Shown: in pieces, positions 1 through 5,661 of the stretch
How the letters are laid out: each line of letters starts with the position of its first letter
How positions within the stretch are numbered: the stretch's first letter is position 1
Origin: JACKOD01 sp041591635
Lineage (GTDB): Bacteria > Pseudomonadota > Gammaproteobacteria > Pseudomonadales > Oleiphilaceae
DNA length: 6,321 nt
Direction of reading: 5' to 3'
NCBI GenBank assembly: GCA_041591635.1
Contig: JBFHRO010000191.1
Location: 1 to 6,321, forward strand
Notes under the pieces: generated by a model
What the model saw: only the letters and a program-made list of their open reading frames with translations
The model's database searches: none
What the model was told of the DNA's origin: nothing
Made by a program: the position numbers and the translations under genes

Positions 1-1226
1 CCGCCCAATTGCGCGAGGCGGGTTACATTGAGCTAAATGAGTCTGAGTGCTGGTCGCTGCAACCTGCCAACCGGTACTTTGTGGTGCGCAATGGCTCAAG
101 CATTGTCGCGTTCAATCTGGGCCAGGCGGTGCAAAGGGTTGAAACCGGAATACGAATGCTGGGGGCTCACACCGACAGCCCCTGTCTGAAAATAAAACCT
201 TCACCCGAGCTTTATCAGAAAGGGTATTTTCAGGTGGGGGTCGAGGTCTACGGTGGTGTGTTGCTCAACCCCTGGTTTGATCGCGACCTGTCGCTGGCGG
301 GCCGAGTGACCTATGTGAATAAGAGCGGGCAACTCAAGAGTGCTTTGATTGATTTTGAACGCCCGGTTGCGATGATTCCGAGTCTTGCGATTCACCTTGA
401 TCGCGATGTGAATAACAATCGGACGGTAAATCCGCAAAAGGACCTGCCGGCCATTTTGATGCAGGTTCAAGGGGATGATAGCGTCAACATGCGCTCTATT
501 GTGGCCGAGCAGCTCCAGACGCAGGTGCCTGACTGCGAGGTGCAAAAGGTGCTCGATTATGAATTGGCCCTGTATGACACCCAGCCGGCAGCCCTGGTGG
601 GATTGCATCAGGAGTTTCTGGCATCAGCACGTCTCGATAACCTGTTGAGCTGTTACGTTGGCTTGCAGGCGCTTATTGATAGTGACGGCACACAGACGTC
701 ACTGCTGGTCTGCAGTGATCACGAGGAAGTTGGCAGTCTTTCCTGTGAAGGTGCCCAGGGACCGTTTCTTTCGTCCGTGCTCGAACGCTTGTGGCCGGAT
801 GCGGTTCAGCGCACCCGTATGCTGCGAAACTCTTTGATGGTTTCGATGGATAATGCTCACGGCATTCACCCCAATTATGCGGATCGTCATGATGTCAATC
901 ACGGTCCGGTTCTCAATCAGGGGCCAGTGATAAAAGTTAACAGCAATCAACGCTATGCCACCAACAGCGAATCAAGCAGCCTGTTTCGCTTGCTGTGTGA
1001 AGAGGTAGCGGTTCCGTGTCAAAGCTTTGTGGTGCGCACAGATATGGCGTGCGGCAGCACCATCGGGCCCATTACCGCCGGCACAATAGGGGTGCGCACG
1101 ATCGATGTGGGTGTGCCTCAGTTTGCGATGCATTCTATTAGGGAACTGGCAGGCAGTCGCGATGCTTACGCACTTTACAAGGTGACAGGCGCATTTTGTA
1201 ATAAATCAGAAGTTACAGTGAACTGA
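1..1226 (+). CDS. apeB: M18 family aspartyl aminopeptidase, 5' truncated by window edge
   Basis: Cytosolic zinc metallopeptidase of family M18, which removes N-terminal (typically acidic) residues from peptides. The reading frame is open to the left edge (codons from base 3 read A-Q-L-R-E-A-G-Y), so the true start lies upstream; the TTG at 9 is not the start. Numbering from that TTG as residue 1, the expected M18 ligand and catalytic residues are all visible: His54 in GAHTDSP, Asp210 in SARLDN, the Glu-Glu pair 239-240 in SDHEEVGS, Asp281 in SMDNAHG and His375 in FAMHSIRE near the C-terminus. The usual family length is about 430 residues, so only some 25 N-terminal residues are missing. The enzyme looks intact and functional. 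The gene ends convergently with the downstream tRNA-Asn, and I see no convincing terminator after the stop. Family assignment is firm; the apeB symbol is by homology of type, and pepB-like names are also used. Confidence 0.95.
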   Translation, partial: AQLREAGYIELNESECWSLQPANRYFVVRNGSSIVAFNLGQAVQRVETGIRMLGAHTDSPCLKIKPSPELYQKGYFQVGVEVYGGVLLNPWFDRDLSLAGRVTYVNKSGQLKSALIDFERPVAMIPSLAIHLDRDVNNNRTVNPQKDLPAILMQVQGDDSVNMRSIVAEQLQTQVPDCEVQKVLDYELALYDTQPAALVGLHQEFLASARLDNLLSCYVGLQALIDSDGTQTSLLVCSDHEEVGSLSCEGAQGPFLSSVLERLWPDAVQRTRMLRNSLMVSMDNAHGIHPNYADRHDVNHGPVLNQGPVIKVNSNQRYATNSESSSLFRLLCEEVAVPCQSFVVRTDMACGSTIGPITAGTIGVRTIDVGVPQFAMHSIRELAGSRDAYALYKVTGAFCNKSEVTVN

Positions 1227-1346
1227 GACGTGAATGCAAGGTGGGGGGAGTATCAATGATGTGCTGCAACTATAACGACAGGAACTACTACCTTGGAACT
1301 TACCACTACAGAAAATACTGTAGCCAGCCACTCGTTTCAGAAGAGG

Positions 1347-1422
1347 TGGCTCCTCGACCTGGGCTCGAACCAGGGACACACGGATTAACAGTCCGTTGCT
1401 CTACCGACTGAGCTATCGAGGA
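1347..1422 (-). tRNA. tRNA-Asn (anticodon GTT)
   Basis: Read on the minus strand this is a complete 76-nt cloverleaf. It has a perfect 7-bp acceptor stem (TCCTCGA/TCGAGGA), a D stem GCTC/GAGC, an anticodon stem ACGGA/TCCGT around loop CTGTTAA, a T stem CCTGG/CCAGG with loop TTCGAGC, discriminator G and an encoded CCA at 1347-1349. The anticodon GTT lies at 1389-1387, giving asparagine. The sequence closely resembles enterobacterial tRNA-Asn, as I recall it. The gene is convergent with the upstream aminopeptidase gene and divergent from the uspE-like gene. No integrase or duplicated 3' end nearby suggests use as an integration site. Confidence 0.97.
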
Positions 1423-1446
1423 ACTGCATTGGTTTAGCGGTTGCGC

Positions 1447-1475
1447 ATACTATAGAGCTTGGCCTCACGCGTCAA
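1447..1475 (-). promoter_or_regulatory. Probable sigma-70 promoter of tRNA-Asn
   Basis: On the minus strand a TTGACG (-35) lies at 1475-1470. A -10 candidate TAGTAT lies at 1452-1447 with a 17-bp spacer; the overlapping TATAGT at 1454-1449 matches better but has a 15-bp spacer. The bases after the -10 are GC-rich (GCGC), as in the discriminators of stable-RNA promoters under stringent control. Initiation would fall about 15-20 nt before the mature tRNA 5' end at 1422, leaving a short leader. Position and matches fit well, but no transcription start is known. Confidence 0.65.
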
Positions 1476-1546
1476 CCCGTTTTATTGTAGAGTAGTGGGC
1501 AATCGCACAAGCGCCTCTTATGACCTTAACACAAGGAAATTAACGC

Positions 1547-2461
1547 ATGGATATACAACACCAATGGAAAACCATATTGGTTGTTATCGAAGATGAAGCC
1601 GATCAGCAAAACCTCATCAAGCGTGTACGTCTTTTGGCGACCCAATTGAAGGCAAAGGTGATTCTGTTTCAGGCTTGTCACAATACGGCGCTCGACAAGT
1701 CCTATCTGTTTGACAAAAAAGCCAAGGAAAACGCACAACAGGGATACGTGCGCTCCCGTGCCAAGCAACTCAAAAAACTGGGGGCGGAGTTGCAGGCCAG
1801 AGGCATCAGTGTCGAAATTCAGGCTGTATGGCAAAAACCCTTGCATGATGCCGTCGTAGCGGCGGTTGAGGCGTCACAGGCTGACGTGGTTTTCAAGGAA
1901 ACCCGCTATCACTCGATGATTTCCCGAGCGGTGCTGACCAATACCGACTGGCACTTGATCCGTGAGCTCAAGAAGCCAGTCTGGTTTGTCCGAAGTCGGG
2001 AGTGGACGGCACGGATGACGCTGGCGGCTGCCGTCGATCCGATGCATTTGCATGCCCGTACCGACATGCTGGATGAGCGCTTGCTTGAAACGGCCCATGA
2101 GCTTGCCTGTTATTTGCCTGCAGAGTTGCACGTTATTCACGCCTATGAACCGGTGCCAACCGGCGTGATGGCAGAGTTTGATGCCCTGGCGGCAGATTAT
2201 GATGCCTACCGGCATAAAGTCAGGGAAAAACACCAGGAAGTCCTTGATGCCTTGCTGAAATCCCGCGTTGAAGCTACAGCCGTGCTTCATGTTGAAGAAG
2301 GCGCACCTGAGCGGGTGTTGCCTTCAATTGTGGCAGCACAAAACATAGATTTGTTGATTATGGGAGGGGTATCTCGAAGCGGGTTGGATCGCATTTTCGT
2401 GGGCAACGTTGCCGAAAGCGTGCTTGATCGGGTCGAAAGCGATGTACTGGTTGTGCGGTGA
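1547..2461 (+). CDS. uspE: Universal stress protein, UspE-like tandem two-domain
   Basis: A 304-residue cytoplasmic protein made of two Usp (Rossmann-like, adenine-nucleotide-binding family) domains, about residues 5-150 and 155-304; E. coli UspE is 316 residues. The segment TNTDWHLIRE (131-140) followed by KKPVWFVRSREW is the characteristic end of the first domain of UspE. The second domain ends with GGVSRSG...VGNVAES (273-291), corresponding to the Usp nucleotide loop G-x2-G-x9-G-S/T. Here the second Gly is Ser and the last position is Asn, and Asn at that place is also typical of UspE. The first domain lacks a recognisable nucleotide loop, again as in UspE. The start is supported by AAGGAA at 1533-1538, eight bases before the ATG. 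Family members act in stress survival and motility or adhesion; the biochemical role is unclear. The downstream hydrolase gene overlaps it, suggesting cotranscription. No clear promoter motif is visible between the divergent tRNA promoter and this start. Confidence 0.9.
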   Translation: MDIQHQWKTILVVIEDEADQQNLIKRVRLLATQLKAKVILFQACHNTALDKSYLFDKKAKENAQQGYVRSRAKQLKKLGAELQARGISVEIQAVWQKPLHDAVVAAVEASQADVVFKETRYHSMISRAVLTNTDWHLIRELKKPVWFVRSREWTARMTLAAAVDPMHLHARTDMLDERLLETAHELACYLPAELHVIHAYEPVPTGVMAEFDALAADYDAYRHKVREKHQEVLDALLKSRVEATAVLHVEEGAPERVLPSIVAAQNIDLLIMGGVSRSGLDRIFVGNVAESVLDRVESDVLVVR

Positions 2462-3414
2462 TGGAGCCCTACAAGCCTCCACTTTGGTTAAGTAATGGCC
2501 ATTTGCTCAGTATCTACCCCTCGCTGTTTCGTCGGGTAGATACGGGGGCTATCGTACGTGAGCGAATCGCCACACCCGATGCGGATTTCCTTGATCTGGA
2601 CTGGATGCGCGTGGGCAGTCGTGCCTTGGTGATCATTTCGCATGGGCTTGAAGGGAACAGCCGTCGTCACTACGTGCAGGGCATGGCGCGAGCCGCAAAC
2701 TCGGTCGGCTGGGATGCATTAGGGTGGAATTTTCGCTCTTGTGGCGGCGAAATGAACCGTCATCTGAGGTTTTACCATAGCGGTGCGACTGACGATTTGG
2801 CGGTCGTAATTCGTCACGCACTCGCCTGCGGTTCCTACAAGGCCGTTGTTCTGGTCGGCTTTAGCATGGGGGGAAATCTTACGCTGGTGCACCTGGGCCA
2901 GCAAGGTGAGGGTTTGCCTGACTGCGTAAAAGGCGCTGTGGTTTTTTCGGTTCCTTGCGATTTGCAAGCCAGTGCACAGGCGCTTGCCAAGCCGCGGAAC
3001 AAGATCTACATGAGGCGCTTTTTGCGCGATCTGCATACTAAAATGCGTGAAAAGCACCGACGTTTTCCGGGGGCTATTGATTTGTCCGGTTATCGCGACA
3101 TTCAGAGTTTCAAGGAGTTCGATGATCGCTATACCGCGCCGCTGCACGGTTTTCGCAATGCGCACGATTATTGGCAACAGTGCAGCAGCCGGCATTACAT
3201 TCACGCTATCCGGGTGCCCACTGTGATCGTCAATGCCGAGGATGACCCCTTCCTCGCGGATGCCTGCTATCCCCATGCCGAAGTCAAGGCGAATTCAAAA
3301 GTGATGCTTGAAACCCCGCGAAGGGGTGGTCATGTGGGCTTCGTCAGCTTTGATGCGGGCGGCCACTATTGGTCCGAGCAGCGGGTGATGCATTTTTTGA
3401 ACTCGCTTTCCTGA
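2461..3414 (+). CDS. yheT: YheT-type alpha/beta hydrolase
   Basis: A 317-residue alpha/beta-hydrolase-fold protein of the YheT/COG0429 type, probably a cytosolic esterase of unknown natural substrate. Visible landmarks are the N-terminal PPLWLSNGHLLSIYP segment typical of the family, an oxyanion-side SHGLEGNS (60-67), the family motif NFRSCGGEMNR (90-100), nucleophile Ser135 in GFSMGGN, a likely acid Asp in NAEDDPF (261 or 262), and His291 in GGHVGF. The catalytic set looks complete and the length is normal. I chose the ATG at 2461, whose A is the last base of the uspE stop (TGATG), giving termination-reinitiation coupling. A GTG directly upstream at 2458 would add one residue. There is no strong ribosome site of its own, which fits coupling. 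The gene ends inside a 17-bp tandem duplication. Confidence 0.9.
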   Translation: MEPYKPPLWLSNGHLLSIYPSLFRRVDTGAIVRERIATPDADFLDLDWMRVGSRALVIISHGLEGNSRRHYVQGMARAANSVGWDALGWNFRSCGGEMNRHLRFYHSGATDDLAVVIRHALACGSYKAVVLVGFSMGGNLTLVHLGQQGEGLPDCVKGAVVFSVPCDLQASAQALAKPRNKIYMRRFLRDLHTKMREKHRRFPGAIDLSGYRDIQSFKEFDDRYTAPLHGFRNAHDYWQQCSSRHYIHAIRVPTVIVNAEDDPFLADACYPHAEVKANSKVMLETPRRGGHVGFVSFDAGGHYWSEQRVMHFLNSLS

Positions 3415-3440
3415 GATTACTGATTTCCTGAGATTACTGG
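3407..3440 (+). repeat. 17-bp tandem duplication spanning the yheT stop
   Basis: Two adjacent copies, TTTCCTGAGATTACTGA (3407-3423) and TTTCCTGAGATTACTGG (3424-3440), differ only in the last base. The first copy contains the last two sense codons' end and the TGA stop (3412-3414) of the hydrolase gene. The arrangement looks like a recent replication-slippage duplication. It leaves the protein unchanged because the first stop terminates translation. Confidence 0.9.
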
Positions 3441-3452
3441 ATTGATCCCTCG

Positions 3453-3473
3453 GGTGCGGCAATGTGTCGCATC
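3453..3473 (+). other. Weak stem-loop downstream of yheT
   Basis: GGTGCGGC (3453-3460) can pair with GTCGCATC (3466-3473), giving 8 bp with two G-U pairs around a 5-nt AATGT loop. No T-run follows directly; the AT-rich stretch begins only about 20 bases later. It could slow or protect the 3' end of the uspE-yheT transcript, but it does not qualify as an intrinsic terminator. Confidence 0.25.
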
Positions 3474-3493
3474 GAACAGGCCCGCAAGATCTG

Positions 3494-3521
3494 TTAAAAT
3501 GCAATTATTTTTCTTTATAAA
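3494..3521 (+). promoter_or_regulatory. Possible sigma-70 promoter upstream of envelope operon
   Basis: TTAAAA (3494-3499, 4 of 6 matches to TTGACA) and TATAAA (3516-3521, 5 of 6 matches to TATAAT) are separated by 16 bp in the most AT-rich stretch of the intergenic region. Initiation would be near 3528, giving a leader of about 160 nt before the lipoprotein gene at 3690. AT-rich DNA produces such matches by chance, so confidence is modest. Confidence 0.35.
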
Positions 3522-3556
3522 ACATAGAGTTGCGCATCTATTTTGATGAATTGTTA

Positions 3557-3570
3557 TTGATCATTGTCAA
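3557..3570 (+). promoter_or_regulatory. FNR/Anr-type operator candidate
   Basis: TTGAT-CATT-GTCAA at 3557-3570 fits the FNR-family consensus TTGAT-N4-ATCAA at 9 of 10 positions; the GTCAA half is common in Anr/Dnr-type sites. Including flanks it forms a palindrome ATTGA-N6-TCAAT. If the regulator acts as a class II activator (site centred at -41.5), the start would be at about 3605. TACTGT at 3593-3598 would then lie where a weak -10 belongs. Alternatively, if the TATAAA promoter at 3516 is used, the site lies within the transcribed leader and would repress. The next gene starts at 3690. Confidence 0.45.
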
Positions 3571-3678
3571 TGCTCGATGCTCTGCTGACCGCTACTGTCC
3601 GGTTTCTTTTGGCACACAACGCCAACCAGCGAAGACGCATACCCGAATCATCGATGGTATTCGCAATGATTGGGGTTC

Positions 3679-3684
3679 AGGAGG
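3679..3684 (+). promoter_or_regulatory. Strong ribosome binding site fixing the lipoprotein start
   Basis: A perfect AGGAGG is followed by a 5-nt AAACA spacer and the ATG at 3690. It decides against longer in-frame starts upstream (ATG at 3654, TTG at 3564), which would place a hydrophilic Arg-rich stretch before the lipoprotein signal peptide. Confidence 0.85.
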
Positions 3685-3689
3685 AAACA

Positions 3690-4595
3690 ATGAAACTGCC
3701 AGCAAAACAGATGGGGCTCGTTTTGGCAACGACATCCTTGTTGTCAGCCTGCGGAGGGGGATCGGATGATCCGTTGACGGCAGTCACGTCAGTGACAGAG
3801 ATTACCACCACGCTAAGCTCCGATAACTACAAAGTTGCCTATTTTCCAGCCGATGCTTTTGTCACGGGAAAAACCAGCTTCCGGCTGCGAATCAGCGACA
3901 AGAATGGCTCGCCCTTGAGCGGAGTGGCACCGAGCGTCAGTGCGATGATGGATATGACATCCCATAAGCATGCCACGCCCGATCAGGATTGCGGCGTAAC
4001 GAATGCCACGGGTGACACGCTCTGTACGGTTTATTTCCTGATGTCCTCACTGTCCGACAAGGGGGAGGTTCAAGGTACCTGGGCCGTCACTGTGACGGTG
4101 AATGGTGAACAGGTCAGCTTTGATCCCACCGTCACTAGCGCTTCAGGAGATACGGTAAGGACAACGCTCAAGGGCGTGTCGAGCGATAAAATCCTGTCCA
4201 AAAACGGCGAAACGGCACGGCCTTACTACCTCTTCAAGGATTCGCTGACATCCGCCGCGACAGGTTACGAGTTCAAACTGTTTCTTGCCACTCAGGAAAG
4301 CATGATGTCTTATCCTGCACTCAAGGACGGGTTGTTGCTCAATGACGCAACGAGCTATCAGTTGGTAGTCAACAGTATCTCGGTGAAAGTGGCGACGGAT
4401 GACTCCGATACGGCAACCTGGAGCACAGCCGTCTCCGAAGGCAAGGGCATCTGGGCGGCAAGTGGTCTGACGCTGCCGGCGAATCAGACCGTTAATCTCT
4501 ATGTTCGCCTTGAAGTCAATGGTGATGCGAAAACTACCAATGGCGAGGCGGCCAGCAGCTCGAATCAAAGTGCCGTTTTCAAACTAGCCCTTTGA
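3690..4595 (+). CDS. Lipoprotein with Met/His-rich YtkA/FixH-like domain
   Basis: A 301-residue secreted lipoprotein. The signal peptide MKLPAKQMGLVLATTSLLSAC carries a lipobox LSAC with lipidated Cys21. The following Gly (not Asp) and the GGGSDD linker suggest sorting to the outer membrane. Residues about 40-150 look like an Ig-like beta domain of the YtkA/FixH type: PLSGVAPSVSAMMDMTSHKHATP (75-97) resembles the family's motif with Met and His (M86, M87, M89, H92, H94). It ends with a G-T-W-A-V-T-V-T-V-NG strand (129-139). Cys101 and Cys112 could form a disulfide. Residues about 155-301 are a second beta-rich domain that I do not recognise, with another MM pair at 205-206. The Met/His cluster is suggestive of copper binding, by inference only. 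The gene is first in an apparent envelope operon: 76 nt separate it from the outer-membrane gene, and a possible FNR/Anr site lies upstream. Confidence 0.8.
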   Translation: MKLPAKQMGLVLATTSLLSACGGGSDDPLTAVTSVTEITTTLSSDNYKVAYFPADAFVTGKTSFRLRISDKNGSPLSGVAPSVSAMMDMTSHKHATPDQDCGVTNATGDTLCTVYFLMSSLSDKGEVQGTWAVTVTVNGEQVSFDPTVTSASGDTVRTTLKGVSSDKILSKNGETARPYYLFKDSLTSAATGYEFKLFLATQESMMSYPALKDGLLLNDATSYQLVVNSISVKVATDDSDTATWSTAVSEGKGIWAASGLTLPANQTVNLYVRLEVNGDAKTTNGEAASSSNQSAVFKLAL

Positions 4596-4621
4596 AAAAA
4601 CCGCTGACAACGAGCGATGAC

Positions 4622-4650
4622 AGGCTGATTCTGAATGACCGGGTCAGCCT
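4622..4650 (+). other. Intergenic inverted repeat before the outer-membrane gene
   Basis: AGGCTGA (4622-4628) and TCAGCCT (4644-4650) form a perfect 7-bp inverted repeat with a 15-nt loop. It lies between the lipoprotein stop and the ribosome site GAGGAA (4659-4664) of the next gene. No T-run follows, so it is not an intrinsic terminator. It could tune relative expression of the two genes by mRNA processing or by modulating initiation. Such a repeat could also occur by chance. Confidence 0.35.
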
Positions 4651-4671
4651 TGGCATGCGAGGAATGCAATA

Positions 4672-5661
4672 GTGAAGGCAAAAAACGTTTCTCCCCTGGG
4701 ACTGCCACAGCTGTTACTGTCCGCCACCCTGTTGGTTGCGTCCGGCAACACCTGGGCGGCCTCCTGTTGTGGCGGCGGTTCCGGAAGTGCGCTGATGCTG
4801 TCAAAGTCAGCGCAGCAATTGATTGACCTGTCGCTGGATGTCGAAACCTATCACGGCTTTTGGAATGACGCAGGGGCTCGGCAGCAGGATCCCCAGGGTT
4901 CAAGCCTGGCTCAGTATCGCCTGAACCTGGGCTACGCCTATCGCTTTAATGCGCACTGGCAAGCAAGCCTGGTGATGCCGTGGGTGGTGAATGACACTGA
5001 GTACTCCGGTGTTTCATCAACCAATAATGGCCTGGGCGATGTTTCGGCTACGCTGTGGTACGAGGTTTTTGAAAACATTACCTGCGTCTGGAAAGTCAAC
5101 GAATTGGCTGACCTCAAACCATCGATTTACTTGGGGTTAGGCGTTGTTTTGCCCACGGGGGAGTCGGCCTATGGGGATGAAGCCCGCACCAGTTTTGATG
5201 TGACCGGGCGCGGTTTTTATCGTGTAGACACGCACCTGATGCTCGAAAAAACCCTCTACCCCTGGACCGTCACGCTCCAGGGCAGCTATGGCCGCTATCT
5301 TGAACGCCCGATCAATCAGGAATACGGCAAAGCTGTTGCTCCCTATGACAAGCGCCTGGGAGATCGACGGTTTTTGAGCACCTCGCTGGGATACACCTGG
5401 TTCGATGAAGACGCCAATACGCTGACGCTGACCGGCGCGGTGGCTGACTTGCGCGAAGGCAGCGGAACCCTTAACGGCGCGACAGATCCGCTGGCTCAAA
5501 TGAAGAAACAATCTGCCAGTGCCACCTTGGCCTATGCAACGGCCAGCCAGGACTGGATCATCAAGGGAATTGTGAATCATGCGCTGCGCGATGATCACCG
5601 TGGCAAGCGTTTTCCAATCACCGACGTTTTTACCCTTGAGGTAAGTTATGTGTTTGATTAA
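4672..5661 (+). CDS. Outer-membrane beta-barrel-like protein with N-terminal CCGGG motif
   Basis: A 329-residue exported protein. A signal peptide with a Leu-rich core (residues 9-24) ends at NTWA/A (29/30), so the mature protein begins about ASCCGGGSGSA with Cys32-Cys33 near its N-terminus. The rest shows alternating-hydrophobic, aromatic-rich strands and polar turns, for example LNLGYAYRFNAHWQASLVMP (85-103), SIYLGLGVVLPTGES (151-165) and STSLGYTWFDED (236-247). The C-terminal strand FTLEVSYVFD is like a barrel-closing strand, though the last residue is Asp, not Phe. This resembles the broad Phenol_MetA_deg/transporter-like barrel group. Cys138 is the only other Cys. The GTG start at 4672 is supported by GAGGAA seven bases upstream. 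The 3' end overlaps the thioredoxin-like lipoprotein gene by 14 nt, indicating one operon. The substrate is unknown. The CC motif might bind a metal or form a mixed disulfide with the partner thioredoxin-fold proteins; this is inference. Confidence 0.8.
   Translation: MKAKNVSPLGLPQLLLSATLLVASGNTWAASCCGGGSGSALMLSKSAQQLIDLSLDVETYHGFWNDAGARQQDPQGSSLAQYRLNLGYAYRFNAHWQASLVMPWVVNDTEYSGVSSTNNGLGDVSATLWYEVFENITCVWKVNELADLKPSIYLGLGVVLPTGESAYGDEARTSFDVTGRGFYRVDTHLMLEKTLYPWTVTLQGSYGRYLERPINQEYGKAVAPYDKRLGDRRFLSTSLGYTWFDEDANTLTLTGAVADLREGSGTLNGATDPLAQMKKQSASATLAYATASQDWIIKGIVNHALRDDHRGKRFPITDVFTLEVSYVFD

Noticed and set aside
1306..1323. CTACAG/CTGTAG hairpin as terminator of tRNA-Asn or apeB
   Set aside because: It has a 6-bp AT-containing stem with no T-run on either side, so it is too weak to call a terminator.
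1347..1422. tRNA-Asn as an integration site for a mobile element
   Set aside because: No integrase, no duplicated tRNA 3' end and no change of composition are visible. Both flanks are housekeeping genes.
2719..3276. 185-codon minus-strand ORF
   Set aside because: It is a shadow of the yheT-like gene, which has a complete catalytic set on the plus strand.
3564..3689. N-terminal extension of the lipoprotein gene from TTG 3564 or ATG 3654
   Set aside because: The perfect AGGAGG at 3679-3684 and the signal peptide with lipobox starting at 3690 fix the start. The extension would put hydrophilic residues ahead of the signal peptide and would overlap the FNR-like site.
3530..3769. 79-codon plus-strand ORF in the intergenic region
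   Set aside because: It has no ribosome site, runs out of frame into the lipoprotein gene and has no recognisable motif.
4759..4770. Cys32 of the barrel protein as a lipidated cysteine
   Set aside because: The preceding residues A-A-S fit a signal peptidase II lipobox poorly because no Leu/Val/Ile is at -3, and the A-x-A type cleavage TWA/A just before it is better.
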